From DAOUGC01 sp034429695 (lineage in GTDB: Bacteria > Chloroflexota > Anaerolineae > Anaerolineales > Anaerolineaceae), in contig DAOUGC010000022.1 of NCBI GenBank assembly GCA_034429695.1, positions 1 to 9,474 of the forward strand: a stretch of DNA of 9,474 nt. The letters are read 5' to 3'. The notes below the pieces were generated by a model. The model saw only the letters and a program-made list of their open reading frames with translations, ran no database searches and had not been told where the DNA came from. How positions within the stretch are numbered: position 1 is the first letter of the stretch; every line of letters begins with the position of its first letter. Below are positions 1-6,390 of the stretch, piece by piece. The position numbers and the translations under genes were made by a program.

Positions 1-61
1 ATGTCACCCGTTCTGCGGGGATGGTGGTGGCGGGAACAGAGGCGGTTTTCTTTCCAAACAT
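1..61 (-). CDS. Start of an unidentified gene, cut by the window edge
   Basis: Twenty codons are visible on the minus strand before the window ends, reading MFGKKTASVPATTIPAERVT. The start is supported by a near-perfect Shine-Dalgarno site, GGAGG (bases 72 to 68), placed six bases before the ATG at 61. The gene begins 27 bases after the stop codon of the acyltransferase at 89, on the same strand, so the two are probably co-transcribed. The fragment is too short and too low in complexity to assign a family. No signal peptide or membrane segment is evident in these residues. Because NeuD/PglD-type acyltransferases often sit next to glycan or nucleotide-sugar genes, a glycan-related product is possible, but that is a guess from context only. 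Confidence 0.6.
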   Translation of the reverse strand, partial: MFGKKTASVPATTIPAERVT

Positions 62-88
62 GCAAATCCTCCAGGGATAAGGATAACG

Positions 89-769
89 TTAAGGGTGAAT
101 ATGTCCGGCGCGCACGCGCATTCCGGGGGGAACATCGCCTTTAATGGTTGCGCCGTTGCCGATGATGCAGCGGCTGCCCACCCGCACGCCAACATTGACC
201 GTGGCGTTCATGCCGATCTGGGCGTAATCTTCCACAGTGACCCCGCCTGCCAGTGCCGCCCCCGGCGACAGGTTGACGCAGCGCCCGATGCGGCAGTCGT
301 GTGAAACAATCACACCGGCGTTGATCAACGTGCCGAAACCAACCACGGCCGCGCTGGAGATGTAGGTCTTGGCCAGCACCTGCACACCGCCTTCCAGCAT
401 GGCGCTGGGTTCAATAAAAGCGGTTGGGTGCACCAGGTTCGGACACTCAAAACCGGCGTCGTGCAGCAGGCCAAACACCTTCAGGCGCACATCCACGTTG
501 CCGATGCCCCCCACGGCATTGGCTGCCAGCCGGTAACCCTGCTGGCGCAGGTCGGGCAGCAACACGGCTCCGCCCAGTACCTTGGCGCCCAGTACGTCGC
601 TGCCGGGGGGCAGGCCATCATCAACGACCCCTGCAAGTTGATACACGCCTGCCGCGCGGATCAGATCGACCAGCACGCGGCCCTGCCCGCCGCCACCAAA
701 GATGATGATCTGATTGGAGCGCGGGTCAAATGCGGGCATTTCCGGATGAGGTGAAGCGGGTGTGGACAT
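89..769 (-). CDS. NeuD/PglD-family sugar O/N-acyltransferase (left-handed beta-helix)
   Basis: The protein has 226 residues from the chosen ATG. An N-terminal Rossmann-like half begins IIIFGGGGQGRVLVDLI (residues 21-37), the nucleotide-sugar-binding glycine loop typical of PglD and NeuD. The C-terminal half (about 112-220) is a run of hexapeptide repeats such as IGRCVNLSPG and IGNGATIKGD, which build the left-handed beta-helix of acyl-CoA-dependent transferases. SHDC at 156-159 matches the family's catalytic His region. Members acetylate amino-sugars or sialic/legionaminic-type sugars for surface glycans; the substrate here is unknown. In-frame ATGs also lie at 850 and 739. The 850 start would overlap mpg by 11 bases and add a low-complexity extension, while 769 follows a -10-like TATAAC. 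None of the three has a clear Shine-Dalgarno site, so the start is uncertain. An unidentified gene follows. Confidence 0.85.
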   Translation of the reverse strand: MSTPASPHPEMPAFDPRSNQIIIFGGGGQGRVLVDLIRAAGVYQLAGVVDDGLPPGSDVLGAKVLGGAVLLPDLRQQGYRLAANAVGGIGNVDVRLKVFGLLHDAGFECPNLVHPTAFIEPSAMLEGGVQVLAKTYISSAAVVGFGTLINAGVIVSHDCRIGRCVNLSPGAALAGGVTVEDYAQIGMNATVNVGVRVGSRCIIGNGATIKGDVPPGMRVRAGHIHP

Positions 770-779
770 ATTCAGTCTT

Positions 780-788
780 GTTATACCA
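780..788 (-). promoter_or_regulatory. Possible extended -10 element before the acyltransferase
   Basis: On the minus strand TGGTATAAC fits an extended -10 (TG, one base, TATAAC). Its last base is ten bases before the ATG at 769, so transcription would begin three or four bases before the start codon. No recognisable -35 hexamer lies 16-18 bases upstream. It sits in the 70-base gap after mpg and could give the acyltransferase its own nearly leaderless transcript. The call rests on sequence match alone. Confidence 0.35.
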
Positions 789-839
789 TGAACACCGGTG
801 GGCGGGTAGTTATCCTGACGATTTGCAGGAGGCCCTGCT

Positions 840-1424
840 TCACCCTTCATTCAATATGAACCGCCACGGGATGCTGCGCCACGGCTCCGGCGTGGACTGG
901 ATGCCGACCCGTGGTCCGGTACTCACCTGTTTGTCCGCGGCTGGCTCACCCGGTTGCAGGTACAGTTCACTGGTGGGGTCCAGCAGGTTGGCCCCATTAA
1001 AAGCGCCGTCAATGGCAAACGCCCGGCACAGTTTGCCGGGTCCGTCCGTCCATAACGCGGGTTTGACGCCAGCGCGTCGTGCGGCAATGACTTCCAGCCC
1101 CTGGGTGGGGTGCACGGCGCGGATCAGCACGGCAGCGGGGGTATCCTCAGGGCTGGTGACGACGTTGAGCAGCCAGTGCATACCGTAGGTGAAGTATACA
1201 TAGGCGCGCGCCGGCGGCCCGTACATCACAGCCGTGCGTGGGGTGCGCCCGGCGCGCGCGTGACAGGCCAGGTCTTCCTCGCCCTGGTAGGCTTCGGTCT
1301 CGGTGATCACCCCCGCCAGGGTGACGCCGTTCAGCCTTCGCACCAGCCGCGCGCCAAGCAGATCACGTGCCACCTGTACAGCAGGCCGGGTAAAAAAATC
1401 GGGAGTAAATGATGACAGGGACAT
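840..1424 (-). CDS. mpg: DNA-3-methyladenine glycosylase, AAG/MPG family
   Basis: This 194-residue protein has the usual length of bacterial AAG/MPG enzymes, which flip alkylated purines (3-methyladenine, 7-methylguanine, hypoxanthine) out of DNA and cut the glycosidic bond to start base excision repair. Family landmarks are visible in order: FFTRPAVQVARDLLG (10-24), TETEAYQGEEDLACHARAGR (41-60), VYFTYGMHWLLN (76-87), VLIRAVHP (99-106) and TDGPGKLCRA (126-135). By comparison with human AAG, Glu44 is the expected catalytic acid, Tyr46, His55 and Tyr80 line the base pocket, and Arg102 is the conserved Arg. The open frame continues upstream to 1835 but would overlap guaB, and homology begins at FTPDFF, so ATG 1424 is the start. 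There is no Shine-Dalgarno site; a -10 hexamer lies at -12 to -7, suggesting a leaderless mRNA. Confidence 0.93.
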   Translation of the reverse strand: MSLSSFTPDFFTRPAVQVARDLLGARLVRRLNGVTLAGVITETEAYQGEEDLACHARAGRTPRTAVMYGPPARAYVYFTYGMHWLLNVVTSPEDTPAAVLIRAVHPTQGLEVIAARRAGVKPALWTDGPGKLCRAFAIDGAFNGANLLDPTSELYLQPGEPAADKQVSTGPRVGIQSTPEPWRSIPWRFILNEG

Positions 1425-1440
1425 GGTAGTATTGTACAAT
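1412..1440 (+). promoter_or_regulatory. Sigma-70-type promoter of guaB
   Basis: ATGACA at 1412-1417 (five of six to TTGACA) and TACAAT at 1435-1440 (five of six to TATAAT) are separated by the optimal 17 bases. Transcription would start near 1447, giving a leader of about 45 bases before guaB. The -35 lies inside the first codons of the divergent mpg gene and the -10 is half of a palindrome shared with the mpg promoter, so the two polymerases would probably compete. Confidence 0.65.
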
Positions 1441-1442
1441 AC
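1429..1442 (-). promoter_or_regulatory. Palindromic -10 element of a leaderless mpg promoter
   Basis: GTATTGTACAATAC is a perfect 14-base palindrome between the divergent mpg and guaB genes. Read on the minus strand, its TACAAT (1436 to 1431) occupies exactly -12 to -7 relative to the A of the mpg ATG at 1424, the placement expected when transcription starts on the start codon itself. No good -35 hexamer is seen on this strand. The same palindrome also provides the guaB -10, and could additionally bind a dimeric regulator. Confidence 0.5.
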
Positions 1443-1491
1443 AGCGTTACCCCACGCGGGCGGCAAACAGCCGCTGGAAAGTTGAGAACAC

Positions 1492-2940
1492 ATGATGAAA
1501 ATTCGACCTGAACAGGGCCTGACCTTTGACGACGTTTTACTGGTTCCGCGATATTCAGCCATTCGCAGCCGCAAGGCAGTCAGCACATCGGCTGAACTGG
1601 TAAAGGGCATGCGCATCAACATTCCGTTGATCTCGGCCAACATGGATACCGTCACCGAAGCGCGCATGGCGATTGCCATGGCGCAGAAGGGCGGCATTGG
1701 CATCATCCACCGCTTCATGTCGATCGCCGACCAGGCTGAACGCGTGCTGCGCGTCAAGCGCGCCGAGAGCATCGTGGTGGAGCACCCCGAGACGATCCTG
1801 GAGAGCGCCTGTGTGTCAGAGGCGCGCGTGCGCATGGCAGATACCGGCGTGGGCGGCTTGATGGTGGTGGATGCAGAATTTCACCTGAAGGGTCTGATCA
1901 CCACGCGTGACGTGCTGCTGGCAAACGGCGGGGCTGAACCGGTGACGGCGGTGATGACCCCACTGGAACGGCTGGTGACCGCCGCGCCCGATGAGCCGAT
2001 GAGCAGTGCACGCCGCAAGCTGCACGAGAACCGCATTGAGAAACTGCCGTTGGTGGATGAAGAAGGCCGCATCGTTGGGCTGATCACCGCGCAGGATATT
2101 GTCAAGATCCAGGAGCACCCCAACGCCACCAAGGATTCGCGCGGGCGGCTGCGGGTGGGCGTGGCGCTTGGCGTGCGCGAGGATGACCTGGAACGCGCCG
2201 AGGCGTGTGTGGATGCCGGGGCGGATGTGCTGGTGGTGGATATTGCCCACGGGCACTCCACCCACACCATGGACATGGTCAGCAAGCTCAAGGGGCGCTT
2301 CCCGGCTGTGCCGGTGATCGCCGGAAATGTGGCCGCCGCTGATGCGGTGCGCGACCTGTGCGATGCCGGTGCGGACGCCGTCAAGGTGGGTGTTGGCGCT
2401 GGTTCCATCTGCATCACCCGTGTGGTGACCGGTTTTGGCGTGCCGCAACTGACCGCCATTGCCGATTGCGCCGAGGTGGGTCACCGCATGGGCGTACCGA
2501 TCATCGCCGATGGGGGCATTCGCACATCGGGCGATATCACCAAGGCGCTGGCAGCCGGAGCCAACACAGTCATGATCGGCAGCCTGCTGGCTGGCACCGA
2601 CGAAAGCCCCGGCAGGCCGATTGTTCGCCAGGGACGGCGTTACAAAGCCGTGCGCGGCATGGCATCGCTGACCGCCAATGTGGACCGCAAACGCATTGAC
2701 CGCGGCGGCGAGATCACCGATGAGGAATATAATGAAGTGGTGCCGGAAGGCGTGGAAGCCATGGTTCCTTACCGCGGCGCGGTGGGCGATATCCTCAGTC
2801 AGTTGGTGGGCGGGTTGCGCTCGGGACTGAGTTATGCCGGCGCCGCCACCATCGAAGAGCTGTGGGAGCGGGCGGAGTTCATCCGCATCACCCCCGCCGG
2901 GCAAAAGGAATCCGGCTCGCACGACGTGGATTTGATCTAA
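1492..2940 (+). CDS. guaB: Inosine-5'-monophosphate dehydrogenase (divergent active-site flap)
   Basis: The 482-residue protein has full IMPDH length. IMPDH oxidises IMP to XMP with NAD+, the committed step to guanine nucleotides in the cytosol. The beta/alpha barrel opens with LTFDDVLLVPRYS (10-22); two CBS modules, the regulatory Bateman domain, fill about 93-205; the barrel resumes at RLRVGVALGV. Visible sites are the catalytic loop GVGAGSICITR (300-310, nucleophile Cys307), VDIAHGHS (249-256), IADGGIR (338-344), MIGSLLAG (361-368) and the C-terminal FIRITPAGQKES. Departures from consensus are Ile308 after the Cys, VRGMAS instead of YRGMGS (387-392) and a flap reading DRG where most enzymes have DRY. 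ATGs at 1492 and 1495 are both possible; the Shine-Dalgarno match is weak (GGAAAG). It has its own promoter and terminator. A specialised IMPDH paralogue is the main alternative. Confidence 0.93.
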   Translation: MMKIRPEQGLTFDDVLLVPRYSAIRSRKAVSTSAELVKGMRINIPLISANMDTVTEARMAIAMAQKGGIGIIHRFMSIADQAERVLRVKRAESIVVEHPETILESACVSEARVRMADTGVGGLMVVDAEFHLKGLITTRDVLLANGGAEPVTAVMTPLERLVTAAPDEPMSSARRKLHENRIEKLPLVDEEGRIVGLITAQDIVKIQEHPNATKDSRGRLRVGVALGVREDDLERAEACVDAGADVLVVDIAHGHSTHTMDMVSKLKGRFPAVPVIAGNVAAADAVRDLCDAGADAVKVGVGAGSICITRVVTGFGVPQLTAIADCAEVGHRMGVPIIADGGIRTSGDITKALAAGANTVMIGSLLAGTDESPGRPIVRQGRRYKAVRGMASLTANVDRKRIDRGGEITDEEYNEVVPEGVEAMVPYRGAVGDILSQLVGGLRSGLSYAGAATIEELWERAEFIRITPAGQKESGSHDVDLI

Positions 2941-2943
2941 ACC

Positions 2944-2980
2944 AAAGGGCTGTCCGAAAAATAACGGACAGCCCTTTTTT
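2944..2980 (+). terminator. Intrinsic terminator of guaB
   Basis: A perfect 13-base-pair stem (AAAGGGCTGTCCG at 2944-2956 with CGGACAGCCCTTT at 2965-2977) encloses the eight-base loop AAAAATAA and runs into six T residues (2975-2980), four bases after the guaB stop. The methyltransferase gene converges from the other side, with its stop at 2997, and the minus-strand reading of the hairpin is followed by TTTGG, so weaker two-way action is possible. Confidence 0.95.
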
Positions 2981-2996
2981 ATTTGGAATGATGAGT

Positions 2997-3836
2997 TTAC
3001 TTGCTTGCCTGACCGATGTTGATTTGCAGCCGCCATGCAAAGGTGGATTGACCCCTGTCGAGGAAATACTTTTTCGCCTTTGGCCCGTACAACCGGCCTA
3101 CCATGGCGGCAATTTCTTCACAGTCCTTGTAATGGGAAACATATGTAAACTGGCAGATTTGAATGGGGCCCTTGAGCGGAACCCCACCCCACATGGACGC
3201 GTCCGCGCTCAGCGTGACATCGGGGTAATCCGGGGCATACACCCCGGCGGGGGCGCAATCCTGCACCAGCCAGGGGAATTCGGAGCGCAACGTGGAGGTC
3301 AGCTCGCCGCACAACCCATCCAGGGTGGAACCCATTTGAATCAGGAACCCGTCCGGCTTGAGCACCCGCCAGGCTTCGTGCGGATTCAGTTCAGCCCACG
3401 TATTGATCACCACGTCGAAACTGTTTTCCGCAAAGGGGATGTGCTCGCGGTCGCCGTTGAGATACTGCACATTGGGGATGTGGTTCTGACGAACCAGATT
3501 GTTGCCAAACCGAATCACCGACTGGTACAGATCCATGGCGACCACGCTGGCTGCCTTTTGGGCAGCACCCACGGCTGACCGCCCCGTGCCCGCACCGATG
3601 TCGAGTACGTCGCAGCCAGTCAGGTCAATCAGCATGTGCAGTTTTTCAAGCAGTCCATCTGATGAGACGGCAAATTGATGGTACAGGTCGGGGTATCGAC
3701 CGCTTAACCAGTCAAAATCAAAATACTTGGGGACCGGGTTGCTTTCGTCGTATACCCGCCATGTTCCAGCGGGGGCAGCCTTGAGCCATGGGCCGCTGCT
3801 GATGATCTCTTCCTGGGTGATATGAATGTTTTCCAT
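2997..3836 (-). CDS. Class I SAM-dependent methyltransferase
   Basis: The 279-residue protein is predicted to move a methyl group from S-adenosylmethionine to an unknown acceptor in the cytosol. It has the class I landmarks: motif I VLDIGAGTGRS (77-87) for the SAM glycine loop, the acidic end of strand 2 in VVAMD (Asp102), GDREHIPFAENSFDVVI (128-144) and the post-motif EAWRVLKPDGFLI (154-166), as in Methyltransf_11/UbiE-like proteins. The N-terminal 70 residues (with a WLSGRYPDLYHQF stretch) and the C-terminal 80 residues are family-specific and give no substrate clue. Its ATG overlaps the stop of the OsmC-like gene by one base (TGATG), and GGAG lies eight bases upstream, so translation is probably coupled. 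It is the last gene of the five-gene minus-strand run and faces the guaB terminator. Confidence 0.85.
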   Translation of the reverse strand: MENIHITQEEIISSGPWLKAAPAGTWRVYDESNPVPKYFDFDWLSGRYPDLYHQFAVSSDGLLEKLHMLIDLTGCDVLDIGAGTGRSAVGAAQKAASVVAMDLYQSVIRFGNNLVRQNHIPNVQYLNGDREHIPFAENSFDVVINTWAELNPHEAWRVLKPDGFLIQMGSTLDGLCGELTSTLRSEFPWLVQDCAPAGVYAPDYPDVTLSADASMWGGVPLKGPIQICQFTYVSHYKDCEEIAAMVGRLYGPKAKKYFLDRGQSTFAWRLQINIGQASK

Positions 3837-4252
3837 CAGGCACTCTCCACTTCGATGCTGGTCAACGTTACCGGCGTGGCAACCCGCAACGTGTTTTGAA
3901 TTTCTGCCACAGTGTCAGTGTGCGCCATCAAGCGTCGGATGGCCTCGTCACTGGCGTTGGCAGTCACTTTTGCGCGATAGGTCACATTGCGGGCCGGTTC
4001 ACCCGCCGCGCCAAAATCGCCGCTGACTTCCACTTCGACCTTTTCCACTTTGATGCCCATTTTTGACGCTTCCCGGTGGATATCGTTGCAGTAACAGGTG
4101 GCAAGCGCCAGAAAAAGCAGTTCGCCGCCGTTGACGCTGGAACCAAAACCATCGCCTTTTGGGGGAATGGTGATGGTGTGGGCATGTTCATCCGTCTGCA
4201 GGGAAATGTGATGCTGCCCCTGGCTGTTCGTCACATGTGCGCTGATCTTCAT
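3836..4252 (-). CDS. OsmC-like protein with a CxC motif, lacking the second redox Cys
   Basis: The 138-residue protein has the length and order of the OsmC/Ohr fold: an N-terminal beta region (HTITIPP), GGELLFLALATCYCNDIHRE (42-61) forming the central helix, VEVEVSGDF (72-80) and a final strand VTLTSIEVES. True OsmC and Ohr reduce organic hydroperoxides with two Cys residues, the second usually in a Cys-Pro pair in the later helix. Here Cys53 and Cys55 form a CxC and the expected later position reads AHTDTVAEIQ with no Cys, so classic peroxidase activity is doubtful; it is better called OsmC-like. The upstream ATG at 4264 is in frame, but GGGAG sits five bases before ATG 4252, so the shorter start is preferred. 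It lies 33 bases after the VOC gene and overlaps the methyltransferase. Confidence 0.87.
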   Translation of the reverse strand: MKISAHVTNSQGQHHISLQTDEHAHTITIPPKGDGFGSSVNGGELLFLALATCYCNDIHREASKMGIKVEKVEVEVSGDFGAAGEPARNVTYRAKVTANASDEAIRRLMAHTDTVAEIQNTLRVATPVTLTSIEVESA

Positions 4253-4285
4253 GGCTGCTCCCATCCCCGGGTGGTCCCGGCTCGT

Positions 4286-4753
4286 TTACTCCCCCGGTTT
4301 CCTCCATGATTGTAACTCAATGATGTTGCCTTCAGGGTCGGTCATGTAGCACCAGGTCACCTGTGCGCTGGTGGCGAGCTGCAGGGTGACGATATCGCCA
4401 ATTGGCTTGCCGCCCGCATGGATCACCGCCTGCCAGGCTGCGTCAACATCCTCCACCGAGAAGGCAATGTGGCCAAAACCGGGGCGGTTCACCGCCGGTT
4501 TGCCGCGATCAGTGAGGATGTTGTAATTGAAGATCTCCAGGGTGGGACCATCCTCGCCGTAACCGGGCAGGCGCAGGTGTGCGCCGCGCAGATGCGCTCC
4601 GGGAATGCCCGTGCCTGCTTCGAGTTTTTCACCCTGATAGTCGCGTTCCGGCGGGACGGGGACGCAGCCAAACACGTCCTGATAAAAGCCTGCCAGCGCG
4701 CGCCAGTCCTCGGCGATGAGATTGGTGTGTACGTATTTGGCGGAAATGCTCAT
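4286..4753 (-). CDS. VOC superfamily (glyoxalase/bleomycin-resistance fold) metalloenzyme
   Basis: The 155-residue protein carries two beta-alpha-beta-beta-beta modules, as in glyoxalase I, extradiol dioxygenases and bleomycin-binding proteins. A full set of metal ligands can be placed: His9 (YVHTNLI), Glu73 (TLEIFNY), His95 (FGHIAFSV) and Glu146 (GNIIELQSW). DPEGNIIEL (139-147) is the signature of the second module. An intact H-E-H-E tetrad argues for an enzyme rather than a drug-sequestering protein; the substrate is not evident. The frame stays open to an ATG at 4801, but AGGAG eight bases before ATG 4753 and the point where the fold begins both favour 4753. It follows the SGNH-like gene by 63 bases and precedes the OsmC-like gene by 33. 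Methylglyoxal or electrophile handling next to an OsmC-like protein is plausible but only inferred. Confidence 0.87.
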   Translation of the reverse strand: MSISAKYVHTNLIAEDWRALAGFYQDVFGCVPVPPERDYQGEKLEAGTGIPGAHLRGAHLRLPGYGEDGPTLEIFNYNILTDRGKPAVNRPGFGHIAFSVEDVDAAWQAVIHAGGKPIGDIVTLQLATSAQVTWCYMTDPEGNIIELQSWRKPGE

Positions 4754-4778
4754 GTGGATGGCTCCTGGATGAGTGGTG

Positions 4779-4797
4779 GGTCGGAAAAGCACCGACC
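4779..4797 (-). other. Small intercistronic hairpin between the SGNH-like and VOC genes
   Basis: GGTCGG (4779-4784) and CCGACC (4792-4797) can form a six-base-pair stem with a seven-base loop in the 63-base gap before the VOC gene. On the transcribed (minus) strand the loop is TGCTTTT and no T run follows, so it is not a convincing terminator. It might mark RNA processing or mild attenuation, or be chance. Confidence 0.3.
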
Positions 4798-4816
4798 GCA
4801 CCCTACCACAATCTGT

Positions 4817-6358
4817 CTACCTCCCCAAACCCTGCCGCCAGGCCCACACGCCCACGGCGAGCGGCAGGAGCAGCAGCGCGCCGGGACAGGTGGGCAGGCC
4901 GGGGGCGATGTCTGGCTGCTGAGGTTCGGCAGGGGGCAGTTGTTCACCCGCCGGGGGCTGTTCATCCACGGCGGGGCCGGGAAGCTCAGGGGCGGGCAGG
5001 TCGCCGTTGATCATTTGCAACTCGTCCACCACCAGGATGCCGGTGGAACCGCCATCGGTAAAAACCTCAACGTCAAAGCCGGTGATGCGCGCCGGGTCCA
5101 CCTGTTCCAGCCCGCCGGAGTCTGCCCATGAGGCTTTGGTAAAGATGCCCCACGGCAGGTCCAGCGCGTGCCACGTTCCATCATCGAGGATCGGAATTTG
5201 ACCGGCAAAGGGCGTGGTCGCACCGGAATCGCCGGAGTGCAGCGTGATCGACAGCGCCCCCTGCACATCGGTGGCGTGGTAGTACAGCCGCACGCCGTCG
5301 CCGGATGCCCAGTTCTGGGGTTCGTCATACCAGGTGCTGCATGCGGCTGACCCGCCCGAGGTCAGGTTAAGGTTGAGTTCCAGCGCAGACTGCCCACCGT
5401 ACACTGGCTGGTTCACCAGCGCGCAGTTCACTGCGTCGCTTGAGGGCACGTAGCGTCCGGTGTCCACCTCAAAGCCGTCAATAATTCCACCCTGCATGAA
5501 TGTGGCAGGTTGAGGGGTGGATTGAACTTCTTCAACCGGTTGCTCATCGGCTTCTCCACCGGAAACTGTCCCGGGTTCAGATGCTTCGCCGGGCTGGAAG
5601 GCTTTAATGCTGGCATCCACAAAATCAGCCAGGATGGGCGCGATCTCACGGTTGGCGCGCTCGTTGGGGTGCGCATCGTGCACGCCGCTGCGGTAGCCCG
5701 ACTTCAGGAAGTTGTCTGAACCGGCAAGCAGGTCAAAGAAGTTGAAGGTTTTGATGTTGGTGCGCCCGCCCAAGAATTCATCGGACACCAGCCATGCGGC
5801 AAGCTGGCGTGCGCGGGCGCTTTCATCACGGTTGCTGTCGGCAGGAACCTGGGGCGGCTGGGTGAGGATGATGAATAGTTTTTCAGGATGCTGATCCATT
5901 CGTTCGCGGATGGTGAGGTAGTAACCCTGTAGTTCAGCCAGGCGCGCGTCGTCCCAGATGTTGCTGACCGGGAAGCAGGATTTGAGCAGGATCACGTCGT
6001 ATTCCATCAGGTGGCTGAAGGCATTGTCGGCTGGCTGGTGAAAGGGTTGAGAGAACAGTTCCGCCAGCCCGTCAGGGTCGGTGTTGTCGCCGGGGATGTC
6101 GTAGTTGCTGCCGGTATATTCGCCATCCGCCAGGCGCAGTCCGTCGCCGTTGTAGCCGTGGTCGAAGAATTCGTAGCCCATGCCGGTCAGCAGTTCACGC
6201 AGCCCGCCCTGTTCGATCAGGTTGTGGCCGGTGGAATGGTGCAGAAAAATGACCCGCACGGGCGCCTGTGCGGAAACAGTCAACAATGGAGACAGAAGGA
6301 AAATCACCAGTACAACCGATACCGCACGGACGGTCAGTTTGCCTGTGGAGGGTTTCAT
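4817..6358 (-). CDS. Secreted SGNH-like hydrolase with CIA30/CBM-like domain and C-terminal anchor
   Basis: This 513-residue protein has four parts. Residues 1-32 are a signal peptide: a basic start, the hydrophobic core VSVVLVIFLLSPLL, and probable cleavage after VSAQA. Residues 34-250 resemble an SGNH/GDSL-like hydrolase: VIFLHHSTG (37-44) supplies the candidate nucleophile Ser42, and VHDAHPNERAN (227-236) supplies the Asp228-x-His230 pair near the domain end. Residues 251-287 are an acidic, Ser/Pro-rich linker. Residues 288-450 form a beta-sandwich like CIA30/CBM11 carbohydrate-binding modules (GFEVDTGRY, YHATDVQGALSITL, VDELQMI), with Cys312 and Cys340 possibly bonded. A Pro/Glu/Gln linker then leads to LPTCPGALLLLPLAVGVWAW and RQGLGR, a C-terminal membrane tail. 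An esterase or deacetylase acting on surface glycan is a reasonable inference. AGGAG eight bases before ATG 6358 fixes the start, 32 bases after the epimerase stop. Confidence 0.75.
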   Translation of the reverse strand: MKPSTGKLTVRAVSVVLVIFLLSPLLTVSAQAPVRVIFLHHSTGHNLIEQGGLRELLTGMGYEFFDHGYNGDGLRLADGEYTGSNYDIPGDNTDPDGLAELFSQPFHQPADNAFSHLMEYDVILLKSCFPVSNIWDDARLAELQGYYLTIRERMDQHPEKLFIILTQPPQVPADSNRDESARARQLAAWLVSDEFLGGRTNIKTFNFFDLLAGSDNFLKSGYRSGVHDAHPNERANREIAPILADFVDASIKAFQPGEASEPGTVSGGEADEQPVEEVQSTPQPATFMQGGIIDGFEVDTGRYVPSSDAVNCALVNQPVYGGQSALELNLNLTSGGSAACSTWYDEPQNWASGDGVRLYYHATDVQGALSITLHSGDSGATTPFAGQIPILDDGTWHALDLPWGIFTKASWADSGGLEQVDPARITGFDVEVFTDGGSTGILVVDELQMINGDLPAPELPGPAVDEQPPAGEQLPPAEPQQPDIAPGLPTCPGALLLLPLAVGVWAWRQGLGR

Positions 6359-6390
6359 GCTGCACGCTCCTGTGAACTGGCTTGTCTGAT

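Noticed and set aside
428..754. 108-codon plus-strand frame opposite the acyltransferase
   Set aside because: It is antisense to a protein with clear hexapeptide repeats, has no ribosome site, and has no recognisable content.
770..850. Longer start for the acyltransferase at 850
   Set aside because: The extra 27 residues are low in complexity and lie before the conserved fold, with no ribosome site; not excluded outright because the overlap with the mpg stop could allow coupling.
1425..1835. N-terminal extension of the mpg frame
   Set aside because: The extra 137 codons run antisense through the start of guaB and have no family similarity; the conserved glycosylase sequence begins right at ATG 1424.
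1816..3036. 406-codon open frame on the minus strand opposite guaB
   Set aside because: It lies wholly antisense to a complete, well-conserved IMP dehydrogenase and across its terminator, has a His/Gly/Ala-rich composition typical of GC-rich shadow frames, and shows no recognisable domain.
4779..4797. Intercistronic hairpin as a terminator splitting the operon
   Set aside because: Only six base pairs and no following T run on the transcribed strand, so I keep the five genes as one probable operon.
4418..5131. 237-codon plus-strand frame across the VOC and SGNH-like genes
   Set aside because: It spans two genes and their gap on the opposite strand and looks like a codon-bias shadow.
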